A stretch of 64,000 nt of DNA, taken from NCBI GenBank assembly GCA_032433765.1, contig JAVIAB010000156.1:86228769-86292768 (forward strand), given 5' to 3'. Shown piece after piece: positions 49,801-61,800 of the stretch. The position numbers were made by a program, and so were the translations under genes. Within the stretch, counting starts at the first letter, position 1. The number at the start of each line of letters is the position of its first letter. Under the pieces are notes generated by a model. The model did no database searches and was not told where the DNA came from. It saw only the letters and a list, made by a program, of their open reading frames with translations. This DNA is from Megaustenia siamemsis. Lineage: Eukaryota; Mollusca; Gastropoda; Stylommatophora; Ariophantidae.

Positions 49801-52800
49801 CAGACACAACTAGAGGACAGACTCAATGGAACAAACACAAGCAGAACATAATTTAATACATGAACATCAGTTAATACAAGAACATTATTTAATAACACAC
49901 TAGCAGTTGCACAAGAACATTCGATGACAAATAAGACACACACACAGATGAAGAACTTACTTCTCTGGCATGCCCAGGAGTGCCTTCATGTTTTTGATCT
50001 GTTGGAAGTGGAAGGACATGTCCGTGGCCAGCACCATGTCTATGACCAGAGTCCGGAACTCTCTGTGAACAGACAGAATAGCATGGGACTATGTTTGCCC
50101 CTAGACACAGCTTCCTTCAGTCTATACCATATCAGCCACAAATGTGTCAAGGTCATTTATAAATAATGTCACTAACATATCATATACAGCAAGCAAGGCA
50201 GGGAGGCGGGGAGGGCTTTTAGAAGGGGTTGGGAGAACCTGATGAAAGAACACGGAGAGCATCAGCAATCAATTGTAGGACAGCATTTGAGGATGTGGCG
50301 GTGATACAATCAGAAAACAAAAGATGTCAAAGAAAGGAGATGAGACCGGACAAGATAATCGCATCTCGTTCATTCTACGGTCAGATGTGTTCATCTTATA
50401 TTGGCAGACTCAGCCACAAAGGGGGCGCTAATGTAGGCGCAAACTGGGACACCAGCCGTCACTGAAAACTGGGACACCAGCCGTCACTGAAAACTGGGAC
50501 ACCAGCCGTCACTGAAAACTGGGACACCAGCCGTCACTGAAAACTGGGACACCAGCCGTCACTGAAAACTGGGACACCAGCCGTCACTGAAAACTGGGAC
50601 ACCAGCCGTCACTGAAAACTGGGACACCAGCCGTCACTGAAAACTGGGACACCAGCCGTCACTGAAAACTGGGACACCAGCCGTCACTGAAAACTGGGAC
50701 ACCAGCCGTCACTGAAAATACCAATGATCTAGGACATTGATGTCGTATTTGAATTTAGCGTTATGTCCTTTGAAATAAGAGGACATTGATGTCGTATTTG
50801 AATTTAGCGTTATGTCCTTTGAAATAAGAGGACATTGATGTCGTATTTGAATTTAGCGTTATGTCCTTTGAAATAAGAGGACATTGATGTCGTATTTGAA
50901 TTTAGCGTTATGTCCTTTGAAATAAGTTACAATTATTTTGAGAACTGCATACACAGATCATAGCACATAATTGCATCATCATCATCAAGTACTAAGCCTG
51001 CTAGCGTAGGTGATCATGTCTCTCCACAACTTTCGATCTCGACAGTTATTTATCATTTCTGTTGTTGACCTTCTGCCAAGCCATTCTCTTAAGCTGTCTG
51101 GTATCTGTTCTCTTTGCTTCCCTCTATCTCTTCGTCCCTCAATTTTCCCAGTTGTTACAATATATTCCAGCTGTTCTCTTCTCATTACATGTCCAAAAAA
51201 TGATGATTGTTTTTTCATAATATTGGAAATTAGCTCTCTTTTTGCTTTGGCCTCTTTCAGAACATTTTCATTACTCTTCTTAGCTGTCCGTGGTATTCTC
51301 AACATTCTTCTGTAAAACCACATTTCTACAGACTCCAGTGATTTTCTTGTCTGTTGTTCTATTGTCAATGATTCACATCCATATGTTAAGACTGGCTCTA
51401 TATAACATTTAAGAACTCTTTTTCTTGTTTCTATTCAGTCAAAAATGGATTGCATAGTATCTTCCTCATTTTTTGGAAAGCTGCTTTTGCCTGAGCTATT
51501 CTGCAAAAGCAGCTTTCCAAAAAAAATAATTGCATACCACAGAAATAAATAAAAATGCAGAATAGCTCAGTCCAAAATAGCATTTGAGAAAATAAAAAAA
51601 AAAACATGTTATGCAATAAATCTATGTCAATAGAAGTGAGAAAGAGAGTTCATCGGTGTTATATAGAGCCAATTTTTACCTATGGAAGCGAATCATGGAT
51701 AGTAGATACACAATTGAAAAGACGATTAGAGGCCACAGAGATGGGATTTCTCAGAAGAATGTTGCAAGTTCCCTGGACAGCTAAAAACACCAACAATGTA
51801 ATTCTCAAAGAGGCCAACACAAAAAAGGGAGCTCCTAAATAGCATCAGAAATATATAATCAACATTTTTCAGGCACATCATGAGAAGAGGAAAGTTGGAA
51901 TACTTGGTTACAACTGGCAAAATAAAAGGAACGAGAATGCTGATGACAAAGGGAGAAAATACTGGATTGCTTGGTGTCATGGCATGGAAAACAAGTCAAC
52001 AACAGAATTGGCACAATGCACGGTAGATATAAGATTGTGGAGGGACATGGTCGCCTACGCCAACCTGTATGGCGCATGATGATGATACACAGACACCAGA
52101 CAGTAGAAGTCACGTGTGAGACCACGTGTCACTCATGACAGACCTGTACTCCTCCTTGCTGAGGTTGCATAAGATGTTGTGTTCCTCCTCGCGGACTAGG
52201 CGGAAGGCTGCACTGATGTGGTGGTTCTCTAGCACCGCCCTGTCGTTATACAGCAGAGCCACCTCAGACCTGGCAGGGGCATACAACAACCAATGTCAAC
52301 GCCAGCTATATGGACGATTTTACTGTGTGCAGGTGAGGGTACAGGTGTGTGAGCTCAAGATCGCGAGAGTTTATGTATCAAGGTCGTAAGGTGTGGTTGG
52401 GTGTCAAGGTCGTGAGGTGTGGTTGGGTGTCGAGGTCATGAGGTATTTTTGGGTTTCAGGGCCGTGAGTTTTGTTTGGGTGTCAAGGTCGCGACTCATGT
52501 TTGGGTGTCAAGGTCGTGAAGCGTATTTGGGTGTCAAGGCCGTGAGGCGTATTTGGGTGTAAAGGTCGTGAGTCGTGTCTGAGTGTTAAAGTCGTGAATT
52601 GTGTCTGTTTGTCAACGACAAATGTGATATGTACTGAAGATATGTGTTTTGTGAATGACATGATGAAGACTATGTTACGTTTTTAGTTGAAATGCTGGCT
52701 GATTATATAGACATTGTGAAAATGACGGGTTGTATGTGCTTGACTATGTATTTTATGAAGAACTTGTGAAATTGTATGTATTTGATGTGGAGAATTACAT

Positions 52801-55800
52801 TATTCAAGGGACAGATTTTCAAATATATGTACAGTGTCATCAAGTTTATGTACAATATATGTACAGTGTCATCAAGTTTACGTACAATATATGTACAGTG
52901 TCATCAAGTTTATGTACAATATATGTACAGTGTCATCAAGTTTATGTACAATATATGTACTGTGTCATCAAGTTTATGTACAATATATGTACACTGTCAT
53001 CAAGTTTATGTACAATATATGTGCAGTGTCATCAAATTTATGTACAATATATGTACAGTGTCATCAAGTTTATGTACAATATATGTACAGTGTCATCAAG
53101 TTTATGTACAATATATGTGCAGTGTCATCAAGTTTATGTACAATATATGTACAGTGTCATCAAGTTTATGTACAATATATGTACAGTGTCATCAAGTTTA
53201 TGTACAATATATGTGCAGTGTCATCAAGTTTATGTACAATATATGTGCAGTGTCATCAAGTTTATGTACAATATATGTGCAGTGTCATCAAGTTTATGTA
53301 CAATATATGTGCAGTGTCATCAAGTTTATGTACAATATATGTGCAGTGTCATCAAGTTTATGTACAATATAATTTTAATAAATCTAAGTGGAGAGTGATG
53401 TCATTTGAATGTATAGAGAACATGGTAGACACTAGTGAGGCGATGTCTATGTTCTACTTCTACTTACATTGATTTGGATTTGTTATGTTGCTGTAGTGAC
53501 ATGAAGTATGTGAATGTCAGGTTTATTGCTTTCTCTGAGTCCACCTTTTACTTGCAGGTAGCCAGGTTTATTACCTCCCCTGAGCCCACCTTTTACTTGC
53601 AGGTAGCCAGGTTTATTACCTCCCCTGAGCCCACCTTTTACTTGCAGGCAGCCAGGTTTATTACCTCCCCTGAGTCCACCTTTTACTTGCAGGTAGCCAG
53701 GTTTGTTACCTCCCCTGAGCCCACCTTTTACTTGCAGGTAGCCATGTTTGTTACCTCCCCTGAGCCCACCTTTTACTTGCAGGTAGCCAGGTTTGTTACC
53801 TCCCCTGAGTCCACCTTTTACTTGCAGGTAGCCATGTTTGTTACCTCCCCTGAGCCCACCTTTTACTTGCTGGTAGCCAGGTTTGTTACCTCCCCTGAGC
53901 CCACCTTTTACTTGCAGGTAGTAAGGTTTATTACCTCCCCTGAGCCCACCTTTTACTTGCAGGTAGTAAGGTTTATTACCTCCCCTGAGCCCACCTTTTA
54001 CTTGCAGGTAGTAAGGTTTATTACCTCCCCTGAGCCCACCTTTTACTTGCAGGTAGCCATGTTTGTTACCTCCCCTGAGCCCACCTTTTACTTGCAAGAA
54101 GTCAAGTTTATTACCTCCCCTGAGCCCACCTTTTACTTGCAGGTAGCCATGTTTGTTACCTCCCCTGAGCCCACCTTTTACTTGCAAGAAGTCAAGTTTG
54201 TTACCTCCCCTGAGCCCACCTTTTACTTGCAAGAAGTCAAGTTTTATACCTCCCCTGAGCCCACCTTTTACTTGCAGGTAGCCAGGTTTGTTACCTCCCC
54301 TGAGCCCACCTTTTACTTGCAGGCAGCCAGGTTTGTAACCTCCCCTGAGCCCACCTTTTACTTGCAGGCAGCCAGGTTTGTAACCTCCCCTGAGCCCACC
54401 TTTTACTTGCAGGTAGCCAGGTTTGTTACCTCCCCTGAGCCCACCTTTTATTTCAGGTAGTGAGGTTTATTACCTCCCCTGAGCCCACCTTTTACTTTCA
54501 GGTAGCCAGGTTTGTTACCTCCCCTGAGCCCACCTTTTACTTGCAGGTAGCCAGGTTTGTTACCTCCCCTGAGCCCACCTTTTACTTGCAGGTAGCCAGG
54601 TTTGTTACCTCCCCTGAGCCCACCTTTTACTTGCAGGTAGTCAGGTTTGTTACCTCCCCTGAGCCCACCTTTTACTTGCAGGTAGCCAGGTTTGTTACCT
54701 CCCCTGAGCCCACCTTTTATTTCAGGTAGTGAGGTTTATTACCTCCCCTGAGCCCACCTTTTACTTTCAGGTAGCCAGGTTTGTTACCTCCCCTGAGCCC
54801 ACCTTTTACTTGCAGGTAGTCAGGTTTGTTACCTCCCCTGAGCCCACCTTTTACTTGCAGGTAGCCAGGTTTGTTACCTCCCCTGAGCCCACCTTTTACT
54901 TGCAGGTAGCCAGGTTTGTTACCTCCCCTGAGCCCACCTTTTACTTGCAGGTAGCCAGGTTTGTTACCTCCCCTGAGCCCACCTTTTACTTGCAGGTAGC
55001 CAGGTTTGTTACCTCCCCTGTGCCCACCTTTTACTTGCAGGTAGCCAGGTTTGTTACCTCCCCTGAGCCCACCTTTTACTTGCAGGTAGCCAGGTTTGTT
55101 ACCTCCCCTGAGCCCACCTTTTACTTGCAGGTAGCCAGGTTTGTTACCTCCCCTGAGCTCCTTTTACTTGCAGGTAGCCAGGTTTGTTACCTCCCCTGAG
55201 CCCACCTTTTACTTGCAGGTAGCCAGGTTTGTTACCTCCCCTGAGCCCACCTTTTACTTGCAGGTAGCCAGGTTTGTTACCTCCCCTGAGCCCACCTTTT
55301 ACTTGCAGGTAGTCAGGTTTATTACCTCCCCTGAGCCCACCTTTTACTTGCAGGTAGCCAGGTTTGTTACCTCCCCTGAGCCCCACCCTTATGACCAGTT
55401 CGCCACGTCAGCAAGACTCTCAGCTACTTCCTGTCATCAAAGAACTGAGACAAAGACTGTAACCTCTAGACTGTTAGACTAGAGGTACCCCAGAATGAGC
55501 TGACAGTTTGTGGCCTGTACCTCTAGACTGTTAGACTAGAGGTACCCCAGAATGAGCTGACAGTTTGTGGCCTGTACCTCTAGACTGTTAGACTAGAGGT
55601 ACCCCAGAATGAGCTGACAGTTTGTGGCCTGTACCTCTAGACTGTTAGACTAGAGGTACCCCAGAATGAGCTGACAGTTTGTGGCCTGTACCTCTAGACT
55701 GTTAGACTAGAGGTACCCCAGAATGAGCTGACAGTTTGTGGCCTGTACCTCTAGACTGTTAGACTAGAGGTACCCCAGAATGAGCTGACAGTTTGTGGCC

Positions 55801-58800
55801 TGTACCTCTAGACTGTTAGACTAGAGGTACCCCAGAATGAGCTGACAGTTTGTGGCCTGTACCTCTAGACTGTTAGACTAGAGGTACCCCAGAATGAGCT
55901 GACAGTTTGTGGCCTGTACCTCTAGACTGTTAGACTAGAGGTACCCCAGAATGAGCTGACAGTTTGTGGCCTGTACCTCTAGACTGTTAGACTAGAGGTA
56001 CCCCAGAATGAGCTGACAGTTTGTGGCCTGTACCTCTAGACTGTTAGATTAGAGGTACCCCAGAATGAGCTGACAGTTTGTGGCCTGTACCTCTAGACTG
56101 TTAGACTAGAGGCACCCCAGAATGAGCTGACAGTTTGTGGCCTGTACCTCTAGACTGTTAGACTAGAGGTACCCCAGAATGAGCTGACAGTTTGTGGCCT
56201 GTACCTCTAGACTGTTAGACTAGAGGTACCCCAGAATGAGCTGACAGTTTGTGGCCTGTACCTCTAGACTGTTAGATTAGAGGTACCCCAGAATGAGCTG
56301 ACAGTTTGTGGCCTGTACCTCTAGACTGTTAGATTAGAGGTACCCCAGAATGAGCTGACAGTTTGTGGCCTGTACCTCTAGACTGTTAGATTAGAGGTAC
56401 CCCAGAATGAGCTGACAGTTTGTGGCCTGTACCTCTAGACTGTTAGACTAGAGGTACCCCAGAATGAGCTGACAGTTTGTGGCCTGTACATCTAGACTGT
56501 TAGACTAGAGGTACCCCAGAATGAGCTGACAGTTTGTGGCCTGTACCTCTAGACTGTTAGACTAGAGGTACCCCAGAATGAGCTGACAGTTTGTGGCCTG
56601 TACCTCTAGACTGTTAGACTAGAGGTACCCCAGAATGAGCTGACAGTTTGTTTCCTGTACCTCTAGACTGTTAGACTAGAGGTACCCCAGAATGAGCTGA
56701 CAGTTTGTTTCCTGTACCTCTAGACTGTTAGACTAGAGGTACCCCAGAATGAGCTGACAGTTTGTTTCCTGTACCTCTAGACTGTTAGACTAGAGGTACC
56801 CCAGAATGAGCTGACAGTTTGTGGCCTGTACCTACTTACAATCAATTGGTTTGAAAGTTATTAGTGGTGCCAATATATTTACTTACGATGTGTTGATATG
56901 AAAGTTATTAGTGGTGCCATTATATTTACTTACGATGTGTTGATATGAAAGTTATTAGTGGTGCCTGTATGCTCGTAGTCATGGATAAGAGCTGCAATGA
57001 GGGTAGCAAAGACTTCCAGATCTGTTAGCCACTGCTGTTATTGGCAAAGATAACTTGTATAAATACGTTATTAAATAACTACTTTTGTTATGTTTGTTGT
57101 AACTGATTGTAATGTAAAGGAGAGACATATATTATGATAAAATCGACATATATATGTGATAATATGGGTCGAACATTCGTGATGAAAATGTAGTGTAAAT
57201 GAAGAAGTGTATGTGGTGTATGAAGGACAGATTACAGAAGCATTTGAAATAAGAACAGGAGTAAGGTAGTGATGCCTTCTGTCTCCATTTCTCTTTCTAC
57301 TGGCCATAGATTGGATTATGAAAATAACTCAAAACAACAGAAATGGGATCCAGTGGTCACTGACCAAACAACTTGAGGATTTAGACTTTGCTGATGTCAT
57401 AGCTCTCCTATCACACAGCCATCAACAGATGCAGGATAAAATGAGCATACTTGATGAGTGATCACAACAGCTAGGACTGAAGATTAATAGAGATAAGATA
57501 TCCTGCGTAAGCATCCATTAATGAAAGTCTGTATCTTCGTGATTGTCAATTTTGTTGTTCTCCATGTTTCACAGCCATATAATAGGACCGCCTTAACATT
57601 TGAGTTGAAAATTTTTATTTTTGTATTTAACCTAATTTCTGTGGATTTCCATATGTTTCCCAGTGCAATGAAAGCTCCTCTTGCTTTTGATATCCTTATT
57701 TTGGTATCCTTTTCTGTTCCTCCCTCTTTATCTATATTACTGCCCAGATATATGTAAGATTGTACGTCTAGTAGAGGTAATTCTCCTAGTTTTATTTGGT
57801 TATTGCCAACTGTATTAATTCTCATAATGTTAAAACAGCTGAAAATAAAAAGAGAACCACTAAATACAATTAAGACAAGACAAATGAAATGATTGGGGCA
57901 TGTTAAAAGACACAACAGCCTACTAAAAGTAATATTGGAAGGAAAAATACAAGGTAAAAGAGGCAGAGGCAGACTGAGACTAACATGGACGAGTAACATC
58001 AAAAGATGGACAAGTCAGTCTATGTCAGCCTGCACAATCAAAGCAAGAAACAGAGTAGAATGGCGATCCATGGTAGCCAACCTTCGTTGCAGAGAAGGCA
58101 CACGATGATGATGATGATTATACAACAATAACTTGGTGATATCACATCAACTATTAGACAACAATAACTTGATGATATCACATCAACTATTAGACAACAA
58201 TAACTTGGTGATATCACATCAGCTATTAGACAACAATAACTTGGTGATATCACATCAACTATTAGACAACAATAACTTGGTGATATTACATCAGCTATTA
58301 GACAACAATAACTTGGTGATATCACATCAGCTATTAGACAACAATAACTTGGTGATATCACATCAGCTATTAGACAACAATAACTTGGTGATATCACATC
58401 AACTATTAGACAACAATACCTTGGTGATATCACATCAACTATTAGACAACAATAACTTGGTGATATGCCATCAACTATTAGACAACAATAACTTGGTGAT
58501 ATCACATCAACTATTAGACAACAATAACTTGGTGATATCACATCAACTATTAGACAACAATAACTTGGTGATATCACATCAACTATTAGACAACAATAAC
58601 TTGATGATATCACATCAGCTATTAAACAACAATAACTTGATGATATCACATCAACTATTAGACAACAATAACTTGATGATAGCCCCAAGTTTATTCAGAC
58701 AACTGGAAATGACTACAGTCTCTGAACAAGTACTTGGCAAAGTACTTGGAGGAAATTTCATCAACACCTCAGACAAACACAATATGTGGACAATTCACAA

Positions 58801-61800
58801 ATAGTCAGATAATCATAACTTGATGATCGTCCATCAAATAGTCAGATAATCCTAAATTTATGATAGTCCATGAAATAGTCAAATAATCCTAAATTTATGA
58901 TAGTCCATGAAATAGTCAGATAATCATAAATTTATGATAGTCCATCAAATAGTCAGATAATCATAAATTTATGATAGTCCATGAAATAGTCAGATAATCA
59001 TAAATTTATGATAGTCCATCAAATAGTCAGATAATCATAAATTTATGATAGTCCATCAAATAGTCAGATAATCATATAACTTGATGATAGTCCATCAAAT
59101 AGTCAGATAATCATAAATTTATGATAGTCGATCAAATAGTCAGATAATCCTAAATTTATAATAGTCCATCAAATAGTCTGATAATCATAAATTTATGATA
59201 GTCCATCAAATAGTCAGATAATCATAACTTGATGATAGTCCATCAAATAGTCAGATAATCATATAACTTGATGATTGTCCATCAAATAGTCAGATAATCA
59301 TAAATTTATGATAGTCCATCAAATAGTCAGATAATCATAACTTGATGATAGTCCATCAAATAGTCAGATTAATCATAACTTGATGATAGTCCATCAAATA
59401 GTCAGATAATCATAACTTGATGATAGTCCATCAAATAGTCAGATAATCATATAACTTGATGATAGTCCATCAAATAGTCAGATAATCATAAATTTATGAT
59501 AATCCATCAAATAATCTGATATTCATAGCTTGATGATAGTCCATCAAATAGTGTGATAATCATAGCTTGATGATAGTCAATAAACTATTTAGATAAGGGT
59601 AAGTTGATGATAGTCAATAAACTATTTAGATAAGGGTAACTTGATGATAGTCAATAAACTATTTAGATAATGGTAAGTTGATGATAGTCAATAAACTATT
59701 TAGATAAGGGTAACTTGATGATAGTCAATAAACTATTTAGATAAGGGTAACTTGATGATAGTCAATAAACTATTTAGATAAGGGTAAGTTGATGATAGTC
59801 AATAAACTATTTAGATAAGGGTAACTTGATGATAGTCAATAAACTATTTAGATAAGGGTAAGTTGATGATAGTCAATAAACTATTTAAATAAGGGTAAGT
59901 TGATGATAGTCAATAAACTATTTAGATAAGGACAACTTGATGATAGTCAATAAACTATTTAGATAAGGGTAACTTGATGATAGTCAATAAACTATTTAGA
60001 TAAGGGTAACTTGATGATAGTCAATAAACTATTTAGATAAGGGTAACTTGATGATAGTCAATAAACTATTTAGATAAGGGTAACTTGATGATAGTCAATA
60101 AACTATTTAGATAAGGGTAACTTGATGATAGTCAATAAACTATTTAGATAAGGGTAACTTGATGATAGTCAATAAACTATTTAGATAAGGGTAAGTTGAT
60201 GATAGTCAATAAACTATTAATATAAGGGTAAGTTGATGATAGTCAATAAACTATTTAGATAAGGGTAACTTGATGATTGTAACAATTGGAGAGGCGTGAC
60301 ACTTTTGTCAGTTGCCTCAAAATTATTCTGTAAAATCATCCTAAATAGAATAAAGGATTCAATAGATACAGTAATGCGTGAAGAACAGGCTGGGTTTAGA
60401 AAAGGGAGAAGCTGTCTTGACCACATTTTCACTCTACGACTTATATTGGAGGAACACATTGAAAAGCAAAAACCTTTTGTACTTAACTTCATCGACTTCA
60501 AAAAAGCATTTGATAGTATTCATAGAGATTCTTTGTGGAAAATTCTGAAGCAATATGGCTTACCATCAAAAATCATAAATATTATCAAAGACATGTATGA
60601 TGGTTACACATGTGCAGTTCGAACAGAGGAAGGACTGAGCGAATGTTTCCCAATAGAAACTGGGGTTAAACAAGGATGTATTTTATCGCCCTTGTTATTT
60701 GGAATTGTTATGGACTTCATAATGAAGAAATGCTGCACCGGTAATAAAGGCATCGAATGGATACAAGGAGACCATTTGGAGGACCTGGACTTTGCTGATG
60801 ACATAGTTCTCATCAGCAATCAGATAAAAACGATGCAGGAAAACACAAATGAACTATCATCAATAGCCAGCAAAATTGGGCTTGAGGTCAATCATGAAAA
60901 GACTAAAGTCATGAAAAGTTTAATTCCAACAAGTGACAAAATATACATGGAAAACAAACCAGTAGAAGAGATCGATCACTTCATCTATCTTGGAAGTCAC
61001 ATTGATCGAGAAGGGGATACGAGCAAAGAAATTAGAATCAGACTGGCTAAAGCAGCAATGTCTTTCAGAAGCCTTGAAAAGTTGTGGAAATCAAAACTCA
61101 TTAGCACAAACACAAAACTTAGGCTATTCAAATCAAATGTACTATCAACCCTTACGTATGCGTGTGAAAGCTGGAAAACAACAAGAGATATAGAAACAAA
61201 GTTGAACGCATTCGAAAATAAATGTCTAAGGAAAATACTTGGTATAGAATGGAACGAATTCAAAACAAACGAGGAAATTAGAGAAATCGCCAATCAACCA
61301 CTAATATCTTCAGTAATAAAGAAAAGACGATGGTCATACGTTGGACATGTGATGAGAAGAGATAATAATCGAATAGCAAAGCAAGCCCTCATATGGGAAA
61401 CAACAGGTAAAAGAAAAAGAGGAAGACCCAGGGAGACACTGAGAAGAACATTGATGAGAGAGGCAAGAGCAGCAGGAATCGGCTCCCTCAATGAGATAGA
61501 ACTGCTTGCACAGAACAGAGACAGATGGCGAGATTTGATAAAATATCTTTAAAGAAAACTGCTAGAACAAAAATTCATATAGGTGAAGGTGTATCTTGGT
61601 CTACGCCCTATGGGCCGGTTACGGCTCGAAAGGTCAATAGATAGATAGATAGAACTTGATGATAGTCCATGGACTATTGAGACAGTCTAAGCCAGGTTTA
61701 CCGCGAGACGACTCTGTGACAGCAGATAGTGGACAGTCTGTGCGATGTCAGCACCGTGCATCAAGTTGTGGTACGGGTTCTTATACTTGCTGTAGCCGTT

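Noticed and set aside
53435..55482. Long FVTSPEPTFYLQVAR and LQVKGGLRGGNKPGY proteins
   Set aside because: Products of the 45-bp array lying inside PDE1 intron B-C; both strands open.
58038..58804. 216- and 223-residue repeat proteins
   Set aside because: 36-bp array; periodicity alone explains them.
61294..61491. MREPIPAALASLINVLLSVS open frame (also at 42902-43402)
   Set aside because: Antisense shadow of the LINE C-terminal coding region; seen twice because the LINE fragment is present twice.
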